Source: Nonomuraea pusilla (GTDB lineage: Bacteria > Actinomycetota > Actinomycetes > Streptosporangiales > Streptosporangiaceae). Taken from it: a stretch of DNA of 64,000 bases. The first letter of the stretch is position 1, and every line of letters starts with the position of its first letter. Below, piece after piece: positions 8,496-16,918 of the stretch. Made by a program: the position numbers and the translations under genes. The DNA is taken from positions 186,001 to 250,000 of the forward strand of contig NZ_FOBF01000007.1 in the NCBI RefSeq assembly GCF_900109355.1, read 5' to 3'. Below the pieces are notes generated by a model. It ran no database searches. It saw only the letters and a list, made by a program, of their open reading frames with translations, and was not told the origin of the DNA.

Positions 8496-9080
8496 TCAGC
8501 CGGCGGCGGTGAGGCCGGGGCCGGGGCCGACGCCGCGCAGCAGGGTGTCGACGAGCCGCGCGGCCAGCGCGTCGGGGTCGCCGTCGCGGCTCTGCGCGGA
8601 CTCGTGGATGAGCGCGTAGTAGACGCGCCTGGCCCAGGACGGGTCGACGTCGGCGCGCAGCACCCCGGCGGCCTGCGCCCGGCGGAAGAGGCGGTCGCAG
8701 CGGGCCTCCGCGTCGGCGTGCACCTTCGCCGCCTCGGGGTCGGCCGACACCGCGCGGCTCATCGCGAACCCCCAGTCGATCTTCACGCGCAGCACGTTCG
8801 CCGTGACCTGGTAGAGCGCGACGACGGGCGGCGTGGTCTCGGGGTGGGCGGCGTCGACGGCCTCGGCGAACCGCCGGGTGGCCCACGCGGTCATGGCGGC
8901 GACGAGGGCGTCGCGGGAGGCGAAGCGCCGGTGGACGGTGGTGCGGGCGACCCCGGCGGCCTCGGCGATCTGCTCCATGCTGGCCGACGGGTTTCTGCTG
9001 AGGACGCGCTCGGCCGCCTCCAGGATGGCCCGCACGGTCCGCTCGGCGTCGGACCGCAGAGCCTTCGTCGTCTCGCTCAC
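8496..9080 (-). CDS. TetR-family transcriptional repressor
   Basis: 194 residues. Residues 12-60 form the TetR helix-turn-helix (SMEQIAEAAGVARTTVHRRFASRDALVAAM); the rest is the alpha-helical ligand-binding domain, which is variable. It diverges from the SDR gene across 113 bp that contain a 7-bp inverted repeat overlapping a plausible SDR promoter, the classic arrangement for a TetR repressor controlling its neighbour. Its stop lies directly next to the stop of the DUF3152 gene (convergent, no spacer). Ligand unknown. Confidence 0.92.
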   Translation of the reverse strand: MSETTKALRSDAERTVRAILEAAERVLSRNPSASMEQIAEAAGVARTTVHRRFASRDALVAAMTAWATRRFAEAVDAAHPETTPPVVALYQVTANVLRVKIDWGFAMSRAVSADPEAAKVHADAEARCDRLFRRAQAAGVLRADVDPSWARRVYYALIHESAQSRDGDPDALAARLVDTLLRGVGPGPGLTAAG

Positions 9081-9117
9081 GCCGTCGAGGTTACATCAAC
9101 GTGCCCGTTCAAGCCGA

Positions 9118-9149
9118 ACTTGCATCAACCATGTTGCAAGTCTTATGGT
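9118..9149 (+). promoter_or_regulatory. Candidate SDR promoter with TetR operator
   Basis: Inverted repeat ACTTGCA (9118-9124) and TGCAAGT (9135-9141), 10-bp spacer. It overlaps a possible -35 TTGCAT (9120-9125) and -10 TATGGT (9144-9149), 18 bp apart, reading towards the SDR gene. Position and symmetry fit a TetR operator; promoter hexamers are only partial matches. Confidence 0.5.
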
Positions 9150-9193
9150 CATCGCATCACGGCTGACGCCGTACTCAACGGAAAGGCATCACC

Positions 9194-9982
9194 ATGGACC
9201 TGCGACTCGAAGGCAAGACCGCCGTCGTCACCGGCGCGAGCAGGGGGATCGGGCTCGCGATCGTCTCGGCCCTGACCGCCGAGGGGATGCGGGTCGTCGC
9301 CGGCGCCCGCACCGTCACGCCCGAGCTGAAGGAGACCGGCGCGACCGCCGTGGCCGTGGACCTGTCCACCCCCGGCGGCCCCGCCGAGCTGATCGCCAGG
9401 GCGGGCGAGGAGCTGGGCGGCATCGACCTGCTGGTCAACAACGTCGGGGGCGGCGACGGGGGCGCGGGCCAGTTCGACGGGTTCCTCGGCTTCGACGACG
9501 AGACGTGGCGGCAGACGTACGAGCTGAACTTCTTCAGCGCCGTGCGCGCGACCAGGGCCGCGCTGCCCAGCCTGATGGAGCGGGGCGGCAGCGTCGTGAA
9601 CCTCTCGTCGGTCGGCGCCCGCGTCCCGCACTCCGGGCCGGTCCCGTACACGACGGCCAAGGCGGCGCTCACCGCGCTCGGCAAGGCGCTGGCGGAGGAG
9701 TTCGGCCCGAAGGGGGTGCGGGTCAACACGGTCTCCCCCGGCCCCGTGCTCACCTCGCTGTGGAACGGGCCCGGCGGGTACGGCGCGGCGCTCGCGGAGC
9801 GGCTCGGCGTGCCCCTGGAGGACCTGCTCGCCGGACTGCCTTCGACGATGGGGACGACGACCGGTAGGTTCGTCGCACCGGAGGAGATCGCCGCCCTCGT
9901 GGCATGGCTCGCCTCGCCGTACGCGGCGAGTGTGAACGGCGCCGACTACGTCGTGGACGGCGGTACGATCAAGACGGTCTGA
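9194..9982 (+). CDS. SDR-family oxidoreductase
   Basis: 262 residues, a classical short-chain dehydrogenase/reductase. Cofactor motif TGASRGIG at 13-20, structural NNVGG, catalytic serine in NLSSVGA, and Tyr152-x-x-x-Lys156 in PYTTAKAAL. The C-terminus ends in the usual SVNGADYVVDGG. It would oxidise an alcohol or reduce a ketone with NAD(P)(H). Arg16 and the RTV after the second strand weakly favour NADPH. Divergent from and probably repressed by the TetR protein. Substrate not deducible. Confidence 0.93.
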   Translation: MDLRLEGKTAVVTGASRGIGLAIVSALTAEGMRVVAGARTVTPELKETGATAVAVDLSTPGGPAELIARAGEELGGIDLLVNNVGGGDGGAGQFDGFLGFDDETWRQTYELNFFSAVRATRAALPSLMERGGSVVNLSSVGARVPHSGPVPYTTAKAALTALGKALAEEFGPKGVRVNTVSPGPVLTSLWNGPGGYGAALAERLGVPLEDLLAGLPSTMGTTTGRFVAPEEIAALVAWLASPYAASVNGADYVVDGGTIKTV

Positions 9983-9984
9983 TC

Positions 9985-10004
9985 TATCGCGATATATCGT
10001 ACGA
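9985..10004. promoter_or_regulatory. Chain of overlapping palindromes before the MBL hydrolase gene
   Basis: Three perfect palindromes overlap: TATCGCGATA (9985-9994), CGATATATCG (9990-9999) and TCGTACGA (9997-10004). This AT-rich island lies just after the SDR stop and 67 bp before the MBL-hydrolase ATG, so it may hold that gene's promoter and operator. Confidence 0.35.
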
Positions 10005-10070
10005 AACGGGAACATCGGGGAGTCCCGCCTGAACGTGCGGGATGACGGACTTCCAAGGGGAGTGTGGGCG

Positions 10071-11201
10071 ATGGCAGGAATGCGGACGGCACGGCGGATC
10101 TCGCGGTTCATCGCCGGCGGCGCGGCGCTCGCCGCGGCCGGCTGGGTGCTGCGCGAGGTGCCCGCCGAGCTGGGCGTGCGGCCTCTGGACTCGGGGCCGG
10201 AACGCGCCGCCAGGATGCGGCGGTCGCCGCAGTTCAGGGACGGCACGTTCGTCAACCCGATGCCGGAGCCCACCCACCTGGTGGACGGGCCGCCCGTGAG
10301 CGTGCTGGCCGAGCTGGCGAGGGACAAGAACCAGCGCCGCCCCGCCGGTCCCGTGCCGATGCGGGTGCCGCCGTCCGACGCGCCGCCCGCCGACGGCCTG
10401 CGCGCCGTCTGGTACGGCCACGCCTCCACCCTGGTGGAGATCGAGGGCAGGCGGGTGCTGTTCGACCCGGTGTGGAGCGAGCGGCCTTCACCGTCGCAGC
10501 TGGTCGGCCCGAAGCGGCACCACCCGGTGCCCGTGGCGATCGGCGAGCTGCCCCAGGTCGACGCGGTCGCCATCTCGCACGACCACTACGACCACCTCGA
10601 CCGGGCGACGGTCCGCTCGCTGGTCAGGACGCAGAAGGCGCCGTTCCTGGTGCCCCTCGGCATCGGCGCCCACCTGGAGCGGTGGGGCGTGCCCGCGTAC
10701 CGGATCATCGAGCTCGACTGGGAGGAGGAGGCCGTCGTGGCGGGGCTGCGCTTCGTCTCGACGGCGGCGCGGCACTTCTCCGGCCGTTCGCTCACCCGCA
10801 ACGACACCCTCTGGGGCTCGTGGGTGGTGGCGGGGCCGTCCAGGCGGGTGTTCTACGCGGGCGACTCCGGCTACTTCGAGGGCTACAAGGGCATCGGCGC
10901 GGCGCACGGGCCGTTCGACCTGACGCTCATGCCGATCGGCGCGTACAGCCCGGCCTGGCCCGACGTCCACATGACCCCGGAGCAGGCCGTCGACGCGCAC
11001 CTCGACCTCGGCGGCAGGCTGCTGCTGCCGGTGCACTGGGCGACGTTCACGCTGGCGCTGCACCCGTGGGGCGAGCCGGTCGACCGGCTGTGGCACGAGG
11101 CCAAGGCCCGCGACGTCGCCCTCACCGTGCCGCGCCCCGGCCAGGCCGTCGACATCTCCGAGGTCCCCGCCATGGACAGCTGGTGGGAGACCCTCGGCTG
11201 A
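10071..11201 (+). CDS. MBL-fold metallo-hydrolase (UlaG / NAPE-PLD-like), membrane-anchored
   Basis: 376 residues from ATG 10071, preceded by AAGGGGAG. An N-terminal hydrophobic stretch (FIAGGAALAAAGWVL, about residues 12-28) looks like an uncleaved anchor. The metallo-beta-lactamase core has His170-x-His172-x-Asp174-His175 (SHDHYDHLD), a YGHASTLVEI strand, and later metal ligands in TAARHFSGRS, YAGDSGYF and PVHWATF. This subgroup includes the lactonase UlaG and the phospholipase D NAPE-PLD, so an ester or phosphodiester of a lipid or lactone is plausible. An in-frame GTG at 10035 would add 12 residues but lacks a ribosome binding site. Confidence 0.88.
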   Translation: MAGMRTARRISRFIAGGAALAAAGWVLREVPAELGVRPLDSGPERAARMRRSPQFRDGTFVNPMPEPTHLVDGPPVSVLAELARDKNQRRPAGPVPMRVPPSDAPPADGLRAVWYGHASTLVEIEGRRVLFDPVWSERPSPSQLVGPKRHHPVPVAIGELPQVDAVAISHDHYDHLDRATVRSLVRTQKAPFLVPLGIGAHLERWGVPAYRIIELDWEEEAVVAGLRFVSTAARHFSGRSLTRNDTLWGSWVVAGPSRRVFYAGDSGYFEGYKGIGAAHGPFDLTLMPIGAYSPAWPDVHMTPEQAVDAHLDLGGRLLLPVHWATFTLALHPWGEPVDRLWHEAKARDVALTVPRPGQAVDISEVPAMDSWWETLG

Positions 11202-11259
11202 CGTCCCTCCTCCGGCGCCCGGGAGCCGGGCGCCGGAGCCGCGGCGTTAGATTGCTGGC

Positions 11260-12174
11260 ATGAGCAACCTGGAGCGAGACCCGCAGGAGATCCGCTGCGG
11301 CACCGAGGCGGGCGAGCGGAGCGAGGTCCTCGCCGGGCGGGAGGTGCCGCTGGGCGGCCCCCGGGCCATGAAGGTCAGCAGGACCCTCCCGAACGTCCAC
11401 CGCCGCATGATCGGCGCCTGGTGCTTCGTCGACGCCTACGGCCCCGAGGTCGCCGCCATGCGCGTCCCGCCGCACCCGCACACCGGCCTGCAGACGGTGA
11501 GCTGGCTCGTCGAGGGCGAGGTGCTGCACCGCGACAGCCTCGGCAGCCTCCAGCGCGTACGCCCCGGGCAACTCAACCTGATGACGGCCGGACGGGGCAT
11601 CTCCCACTCGGAGGAGTCGCGCGAGGAGGTGCTGCACGGCGTGCAGCTCTGGGTGGCGCTGCCCGGCGACCGCCGCCACGTCGAGCCGGGCTTCGAGCAC
11701 CACGCCGACCTGCCGGTGGTGTCGCGCCCCGGCTTCACCGCGACCGTCGTCATGGGCGCGTTCGGCGGCGCGCTCTCCCCCGCGACCACGCACAGCCCGC
11801 TCGTCGCCGCGCAGCTCGCCGTCGACGGCCCGGCCGAGATCCCGCTCGACCCGGCGTACGAGCACGGCCTGCTGCTGCTCGACGGCGAGGTGGAGCCGCT
11901 GACGGCCGGGCCCCTGCTGTACCTGCCGCCGGGCCGCGACGCGCTGCGGCTGTCGGGACGCGGCCGGGTGCTGCTGATCGGCGGCGAGCCGTTCGGCGAG
12001 GAGATCGTCATGTGGTGGAACTTCGTGGGCCGCTCCCACGACGAGATCGCCGCGTTCCGCAAGGAGTGGATGGAGGGCGAGGGGTTCGGCGTGGTCGAGG
12101 GGTTCGACGGCACGCCGCTGCCCGCGCCCGCACTGCCCACCACCCGCCTCAAACCCCGAGGCAGAGCCCGCTAG
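11260..12174 (+). CDS. Pirin family protein
   Basis: 304 residues, two-domain cupin. The N-terminal cupin has the pirin metal ligands His72 and His74 (PPHPHTGLQT) and His116 and Glu118 (GRGISHSEE). The C-terminal pirin domain ends with GEPFGEEIVMWWNFVGRSHDEI. Bacterial pirins are reported as quercetin dioxygenase-like enzymes or as regulators binding partner proteins; either is possible. The stop codon TAG falls within the first unit of a 23-bp tandem repeat shared with the converging permease gene. Confidence 0.93.
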   Translation: MSNLERDPQEIRCGTEAGERSEVLAGREVPLGGPRAMKVSRTLPNVHRRMIGAWCFVDAYGPEVAAMRVPPHPHTGLQTVSWLVEGEVLHRDSLGSLQRVRPGQLNLMTAGRGISHSEESREEVLHGVQLWVALPGDRRHVEPGFEHHADLPVVSRPGFTATVVMGAFGGALSPATTHSPLVAAQLAVDGPAEIPLDPAYEHGLLLLDGEVEPLTAGPLLYLPPGRDALRLSGRGRVLLIGGEPFGEEIVMWWNFVGRSHDEIAAFRKEWMEGEGFGVVEGFDGTPLPAPALPTTRLKPRGRAR

Positions 12175-12258
12175 GGCACACCACCCCTGCCCGCTAGGGC
12201 GCACCGCCCCTGCCCGCAGGGGCGGGCCGCCCGTGCCGGCTAGGGTGGGCCGCCGGTG
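12167..12258. repeat. Tandem 23-bp repeat (four imperfect units) spanning two stop codons
   Basis: Units begin at 12167, 12190, 12213 and 12236. Consensus is CCCGCTAGGGCGCACCGCCC followed by STG; units 1 and 2 differ at two positions, units 3 and 4 are more diverged. Unit 1 supplies the TAG stop of the pirin gene (plus strand) and unit 4 supplies the TAG stop of the permease gene (minus strand), because CTAG reads as a stop on both strands. Confidence 0.9.
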
Positions 12259-13208
12259 TCGAGGCGTTGGGCCTTGCTGAGCAGGCGCTGCGCCACCACG
12301 ACCAGCGCCAGGAACGCGCCGCTGACCACCTGCTGGAACGCCGACGTCAGGCTGCCCACCTGGTTGATGAGGCTCTGGATGACGCCGAGCAGCAGCACGC
12401 CCGCCACGGTGCCGGTGACGCCGCCCGCGCCGCCGGTCAGCAGGGTGCCGCCGATGACGACGGCGGCGATGGCGTCGAGCTCCAGCCCGATGCCGAGGAT
12501 GGTGACGCCGGAGGACAGCCGGGCCGCGTTGAGCGCCCCGGCCAGGCCCGCCAGCAGGGCCGACAGCACGTACACGAGGACCTTGGTGCGCGCGACGGGC
12601 ACGCCCATGAGGGCGGCGGCCTGCTCGTTGCCGCCGACGGCGTAGACGTTCTGGCCGAACCCGGTGCGCTGGAGCAGCACCATGGCGGCCAGCGCGAGCC
12701 CGGCGGTGACGTACACGGGGTAGGACAGCCCGAGCAGCTCGCCCTGGCCCAGCGCGGCGAACGCGCGGTCCTCCACGAGGTACGTGGTGGCGCCCTCGTC
12801 GGAGATCGCCAGCATGAGCCCCCGCACCCCGAGCAGCCCGGCCAGGGTGACGATGAACGGCGCCATGCCGGTCCGCGCGATCACCAGCCCCTGCAGCAGG
12901 CCGACCGTCCCGCACACCGCGAGCGGCAGCGCCAGCGCGGCGAGCGGCCCGTGCCGCGACCCGTACGCGGCCAGCACGCCGCCCAGCACGAACAGCGACC
13001 CCACCGACAGGTCGATGCCGCCGCCGATGATGACGAACGTCATGCCGATCGCGATGATCGCCAGGAACGACGAGGAGACGACGACGCTGGCCGCGTTCTC
13101 CGGGGTGGCGAAGGAGTCGAAGGCCAGGCTGCCGGCGAGCACCAGCAGCGCCAGCACCATGACGGCCCCGTGCTGCTGCAGCAGCCGGCCGGCCTGTTCG
13201 CGGTTCAT
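12240..13208 (-). CDS. Sugar ABC transporter permease (YjfF/RbsC type), second permease
   Basis: 322 residues, about nine hydrophobic segments, of the ribose/galactofuranose-type permease family. The family motif is in IIGGGIDLSVGSLFVLGG, and the conserved GNEQAAALMGVPV loop couples to the ATPase. The start is the ATG at 13208 overlapping the upstream permease stop by four bases (ATGA); an open frame extending 23 residues further is out of keeping with the family. Last gene of the five-gene operon. It forms the heteromeric channel with the gene at 13205-14134. Confidence 0.92.
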   Translation of the reverse strand: MNREQAGRLLQQHGAVMVLALLVLAGSLAFDSFATPENAASVVVSSSFLAIIAIGMTFVIIGGGIDLSVGSLFVLGGVLAAYGSRHGPLAALALPLAVCGTVGLLQGLVIARTGMAPFIVTLAGLLGVRGLMLAISDEGATTYLVEDRAFAALGQGELLGLSYPVYVTAGLALAAMVLLQRTGFGQNVYAVGGNEQAAALMGVPVARTKVLVYVLSALLAGLAGALNAARLSSGVTILGIGLELDAIAAVVIGGTLLTGGAGGVTGTVAGVLLLGVIQSLINQVGSLTSAFQQVVSGAFLALVVVAQRLLSKAQRLDTGGPP

Positions 13209-14134
13209 CGCCTTCCACGCTCCCTGGTGGCGTACACGGCGGCCAGGATGATGACCGCCTGGACCATCTGCGTCCACGACTGCGGCAGGTTGTGCTTGAT
13301 CAGGGTGGCCGACAGCAGCTGCATGAGCAGCGCGCCCATGACGGTGCTGACGACCCTGATCCGGCCGCCGCTCAGCGGCGTGCCGCCCACCACCACCGCC
13401 GTGATGGCCGACAGCTCGATGAACAGCCCGAGCGAGGTCGGGTCGCTCGCCTGCAGCCGGGCCGTGGCCAGCACACCGGCCAGCGCCGCGAGCAGGCCGG
13501 AGATCACGTACACAGTGAGCAGGACCCGTTTGACCGGCAGGCCGGACAGTTCGGCGGCCCGGCGGTTGCCGCCGATCGCCACGACCTGCCTGCCGAACGT
13601 GGAGCGGCGCACCAGGAACAGCACGACCAGGGTGAGCGCCGCGGCGATGAGGACGATCACCGGGACGCCCGCCACGCTGCTGCCGCCGAGCGCGATCAGG
13701 TCGGGGTTGCGGAACTCGACGAGCTGCGGCACGAGCACGTTCGCCAGGCCGCGCACGCCGACGAGCAGCGCCAGCGTGGCCACGATGGGCTGCACCCCGA
13801 CGTACGCCACCAGCGCGCCGCCGGCCGCGCCCACGACGGCCCCGCCGAGCACGGCCACGGCCAGCGCGGGCAGCCAGCCGTAGCCCAGGTAGAGCACGAC
13901 CAGGGCGGCGGCCAGCGACATCACCGAGCCGACCGACAGGTCGATGCCCTGGGTGCCGATCACCAGGGCCATGCCCAGCGCCACGATCACGACGGGGGTG
14001 ACCTGGACGAGCTGGGTGCGGAAGTTCGACGCGTCCAGGAAGTGCGGGGTGAACAGCACGTTGAACAGCAGCAGCACCAGCACCGCCGCGTAGACGCCGT
14101 AGTCCCGCGCCCAGCGGTAGGCGCGCTCACTCAT
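13205..14134 (-). CDS. Sugar ABC transporter permease (YtfT/RbsC type), first permease
   Basis: 309 residues with multiple transmembrane helices. Motifs: ALVIGTQGIDLSVGSVMSL, the cytoplasmic coupling loop IGGNRRAAELSGLPVKRV, and AVVVGGTPLSGG. Two distinct permeases plus a fused double ATPase and one binding protein is the layout of the Escherichia coli YtfQRT-YjfF galactofuranose importer, rather than of single-permease ribose systems. The gene overlaps the ATPase gene by 8 bases and the second permease by 4, implying tight translational coupling. Confidence 0.92.
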   Translation of the reverse strand: MSERAYRWARDYGVYAAVLVLLLFNVLFTPHFLDASNFRTQLVQVTPVVIVALGMALVIGTQGIDLSVGSVMSLAAALVVLYLGYGWLPALAVAVLGGAVVGAAGGALVAYVGVQPIVATLALLVGVRGLANVLVPQLVEFRNPDLIALGGSSVAGVPVIVLIAAALTLVVLFLVRRSTFGRQVVAIGGNRRAAELSGLPVKRVLLTVYVISGLLAALAGVLATARLQASDPTSLGLFIELSAITAVVVGGTPLSGGRIRVVSTVMGALLMQLLSATLIKHNLPQSWTQMVQAVIILAAVYATRERGRR

Positions 14135-15833
14135 GGGACCGCTCCCCCACCTGGGGCCGCGCCCCTTGGCGGGACGGCTCCCCCGGCCGCCCCCGCTCAG
14201 GGGGCTGCTCCTGCTCAGGGGGCTGCTCCGCGATCGTCGCCATGATCTTCTCCTCGGTCACCTCGTCGCCGGACAGCTCGCCCGCGACCGCGCCGTCGCG
14301 CAGCACGAGGATCCGGTCCGCCCCTTCGACCAGCTCCTCCAGGTCGGACGAGATCAGCAGCACGCCCAGCCCCTCGGCGGCGAGCTCGTCGATGAGCGCC
14401 TGCACCTCGGCCTTCGCGCCGACGTCGATGCCGCGGGTGGGCTCGTCCAGCAGCAGCGCCTTGGGGCGGACCGCCAGCCAGCGGGCCAGCAGGACCTTCT
14501 GCTGGTTGCCGCCGGACAGCTCGGAGACGAGCTGGTGCGGCGAGGCCGCCTTGATCCGCAGCCTGCGCATGAAGATCTCGACCACCCTGTCGATCCTCGC
14601 CTCGGACACGACGCCCGCCCGCGCCAGCGCCGGCAGCGCGGCCAGCGCGATGTTCTCGCGCACCGACAGGGTCGGGACGATGCCCTCGGCCTTGCGGTCC
14701 TCCGGCAGGAGGCTGACGCCGGCCCTGATGGCCGCCGCCGTGGAGCCGCCGCGCAGCGGCAGCCCCGCCACGAGCACCCGGCCGCCGTCCAGCGGGAGCG
14801 CGCCGACGATGGCCTTGGCGGTCTCGGTGCGGCCGGCGCCGAGCAGCCCGCCCAGCCCGACCACCTCGCCGGGACGGACGGTGACGTCGACGCCCCTCAG
14901 GACGTGCCGCCTGGTGAGCCCGCGCGCCTCGACCACCGGCGCCTGCCCGTTCACCCGCTCCATGCCCGGCTCCGCCACCCGCTCCGTGCCCGGCTCCGCA
15001 GCCCGCTCCATGCGCGGTTCCGGCGCCCGCTCCGTGCCCGGCTCCGGCGTCCCGGCCCCCGCGCGGCGGCGGGTGAAGCTGGTCAGGCCTCGGGAGCGGA
15101 CCTCGTCCAGCTCGCGGCCCAGCATGAGCGAGATGAGCGTCAGCCGCTCCAGCCCGGCGAGCGGGCCCGTGTGCGCGACGCGGCCGTCACGCAGCACGGT
15201 CACCCGGTCGCACACCTGGTACAGCTCGTCGAGCCGGTGGCTGACGTACATGACGGCGATGCCGGCCGCGCGCAGCCGCCTGATCACCTCGAACAGGGTG
15301 GCCACCTCGCGCGGCTCCAGCGACGAGGTGGGCTCGTCCATGATGACCACCCTGGCGTCGACCGAGACGGCCCGTGCCAGGGCGACCATCTGCTGGGCGC
15401 CGACGCCGAGCGTCCGCAGGGGCCGCCTGACGTCGGTCTCGACGCCGTAGCCGGCGAGGATCCGCTCGGCCTCGCCGTTCATGACGGCGGCGTCGATCAC
15501 GCCGAGGCGGCCGCGCGGCTCGCGGCCCAGCAGCAGGTTGCGGGCCACGCTCATCATGGGGACGAGGTTGACCTCCTGGTAGATGGTGGAGATGCCGGCG
15601 CGCTGCGCCTCCAGCGGCGTGCCGAAGGCGGCGGGCCGGCCCTGGAAGCTCAGCTCGCCGCCGTCGGGCGCGTACACGCCGGTGAAGACCTTGATCAGCG
15701 TGGACTTCCCCGCGCCGTTCTCCCCGACGAGGGCGTGCACCTCGCCCGGGTGAAGGGCGAGGGACACGCCGTCGAGCGCGAGCACTCCGGGGAAGCGCTT
15801 GCTGATCCCCTTGGCCTCGAGCACCGGATCCAC
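14127..15833 (-). CDS. Sugar ABC transporter ATP-binding protein (two fused NBDs)
   Basis: About 568 residues if GTG 15833 is used, one base after the binding-protein stop; an ATG at 15884 inside the preceding gene is the alternative. NBD1 has Walker A GENGAGKST, IYQEVNLVP, and Walker B VVIMDEPTSSLEP. NBD2 has the degenerate P-loop GGLLGAGRTETAK seen across this family, a canonical LSGGNQQK signature and LLLDEPTRGIDVGAK. The interdomain linker contains four 8-residue repeats of the EPGTERAP type, and the C-terminus has a Glu/Pro-rich repeat (EQPPEQEQPPE). Energises the import system with the two permeases downstream. Confidence 0.92.
   Translation of the reverse strand: MDPVLEAKGISKRFPGVLALDGVSLALHPGEVHALVGENGAGKSTLIKVFTGVYAPDGGELSFQGRPAAFGTPLEAQRAGISTIYQEVNLVPMMSVARNLLLGREPRGRLGVIDAAVMNGEAERILAGYGVETDVRRPLRTLGVGAQQMVALARAVSVDARVVIMDEPTSSLEPREVATLFEVIRRLRAAGIAVMYVSHRLDELYQVCDRVTVLRDGRVAHTGPLAGLERLTLISLMLGRELDEVRSRGLTSFTRRRAGAGTPEPGTERAPEPRMERAAEPGTERVAEPGMERVNGQAPVVEARGLTRRHVLRGVDVTVRPGEVVGLGGLLGAGRTETAKAIVGALPLDGGRVLVAGLPLRGGSTAAAIRAGVSLLPEDRKAEGIVPTLSVRENIALAALPALARAGVVSEARIDRVVEIFMRRLRIKAASPHQLVSELSGGNQQKVLLARWLAVRPKALLLDEPTRGIDVGAKAEVQALIDELAAEGLGVLLISSDLEELVEGADRILVLRDGAVAGELSGDEVTEEKIMATIAEQPPEQEQPPERGRPGEPSRQGARPQVGERSHE
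14195..14230. repeat. 18-bp tandem duplication in the ATPase 3' end
   Basis: Two units GCTCAGGGGGCTGCTCCT/G at 14195-14212 and 14213-14230. They encode the repeated EQPPEQ-EQPPER peptide near the C-terminus of the sugar ATPase, outside its folded domains. Confidence 0.85.
14953..15048. repeat. 24-bp tandem repeat (four units) in the ATPase interdomain linker
   Basis: Units at 14953, 14977, 15001 and 15025, consensus RCCCGCTCCRTGCCCGGCTC plus CGSC. In frame it encodes four 8-residue units (EPGTERAP, EPRMERAA, EPGTERVA, EPGMERVN) between NBD1 and NBD2. Because 24 is divisible by 3, unit number can change without breaking the frame. The paralogous ATPase at 20459-21949 lacks it. Confidence 0.9.
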
Positions 15834-15834
15834 G

Positions 15835-16902
15835 TCAGTACGCCTCGCCCAGGGAGTCCTTGGCGTTGGCCTGGTCGTAGTCACGGTCGGAGATGATCAC
15901 CTTGTCGGGGATCTGGCCGCCGTCCAGGAACTTCGCCGCGGTCTCGAAGGCGAGCGGCCCGAAGCGGGGGTTCGACTCGATCACCGCGTGCAGCCAGCCG
16001 TCCACGATGCCCTGGACGGCGCTGCGGGTGCCGTCCACCGACACGATCTTGATGTCGCCCGGTTCCTTGCCCGCGCCCTTGAGCGCGGTCACGGCGCCGA
16101 GCGCCATCTCGTCGTTCTCGGCGTAGATGCCGTTGATGTCGGGGTTGGACTGGATGAGCTGCTCGGTGACCTGCTGCCCCTTCTCGCGGGCGAACTCGCC
16201 GGTCTGCTCGAACGAGATCTGGATGCCGGGCGCCTTCTCCTTGACGCGGTCCTTGAAGCCGTTCGTCCGCTCGGTCGTGACGTTGTTGCCCGGGGCGCCG
16301 AGCAGGATGGCCACCTTGCCCTTGCCGCCCACGGCGTCGATCATCCGGTCGGCGGCCCGCTTGCCCTGCTCGTAGAAGTCGGAGCCGATGAACGTCAGGT
16401 AGTCGCTGCAGGGCTTGGCGTTGATCTTCCTGTCCACCGTGATGATGGGGATCTTCTTGGCGGCGGCCTGCTGGAGCACCGGCTCCCACCCGTCGGAGTT
16501 CAGCGGCGCGATCACCAGCAGCCTGGCGCCCTGGGCGATGAGCTGCTGGACGTCGGTGATCTGCTTGGAGAACTGCGACTGGGCGTTGGTGACCTTCAGG
16601 TTCGTGATGCCGAGCTTCGCGGCCTCGTCCTTGATCGACTTGGTCTCGGCGATGCGGAACGGGTTGGCCTCCTTCTCCGACTGGGAGAAGCCGACGACGG
16701 CGGTCTTGAGGTCGAACGGCGTGCCGCCGAACTGCTGCAGCGTGCACGTCGGGCCGGCCGCGCCCGACGGGGTCTGCACGACCTGCTGTCCCGCGGTGCT
16801 CGCCGCGGACGGCGCGGCCTGCGGCTCCTCGGCCTTGGCGCAGGCCGCCGCCGTGAGCAGCACGGCGAACGCCAGCGACGCCATGCGGACGTGGGGGGTC
16901 AT
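15835..16902 (-). CDS. Sugar ABC transporter substrate-binding lipoprotein (YtfQ-like)
   Basis: 355 residues. Lipoprotein signal MASLAFAVLLTAAAC (lipidated Cys21), then a low-complexity tether to about residue 55 and a periplasmic-binding-protein type 1 (RbsB) fold. The start of the fold, AVVGFSQSEKEANPFRIAET, closely follows the YtfQ pattern, and IAPLNSDGWEPVLQQA, TVDRKI and AENDEMALGA line the expected sugar cleft. A Cys pair (about residues 53 and 163) could be a disulfide as in YtfQ. Captures the sugar outside the membrane. A strong ribosome binding site (AGGAAAGGA) precedes the ATG, 16 bases after the glycosidase stop. Confidence 0.93.
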   Translation of the reverse strand: MTPHVRMASLAFAVLLTAAACAKAEEPQAAPSAASTAGQQVVQTPSGAAGPTCTLQQFGGTPFDLKTAVVGFSQSEKEANPFRIAETKSIKDEAAKLGITNLKVTNAQSQFSKQITDVQQLIAQGARLLVIAPLNSDGWEPVLQQAAAKKIPIITVDRKINAKPCSDYLTFIGSDFYEQGKRAADRMIDAVGGKGKVAILLGAPGNNVTTERTNGFKDRVKEKAPGIQISFEQTGEFAREKGQQVTEQLIQSNPDINGIYAENDEMALGAVTALKGAGKEPGDIKIVSVDGTRSAVQGIVDGWLHAVIESNPRFGPLAFETAAKFLDGGQIPDKVIISDRDYDQANAKDSLGEAY

Positions 16903-16918
16903 AGCGGTTCCTTTCCTA

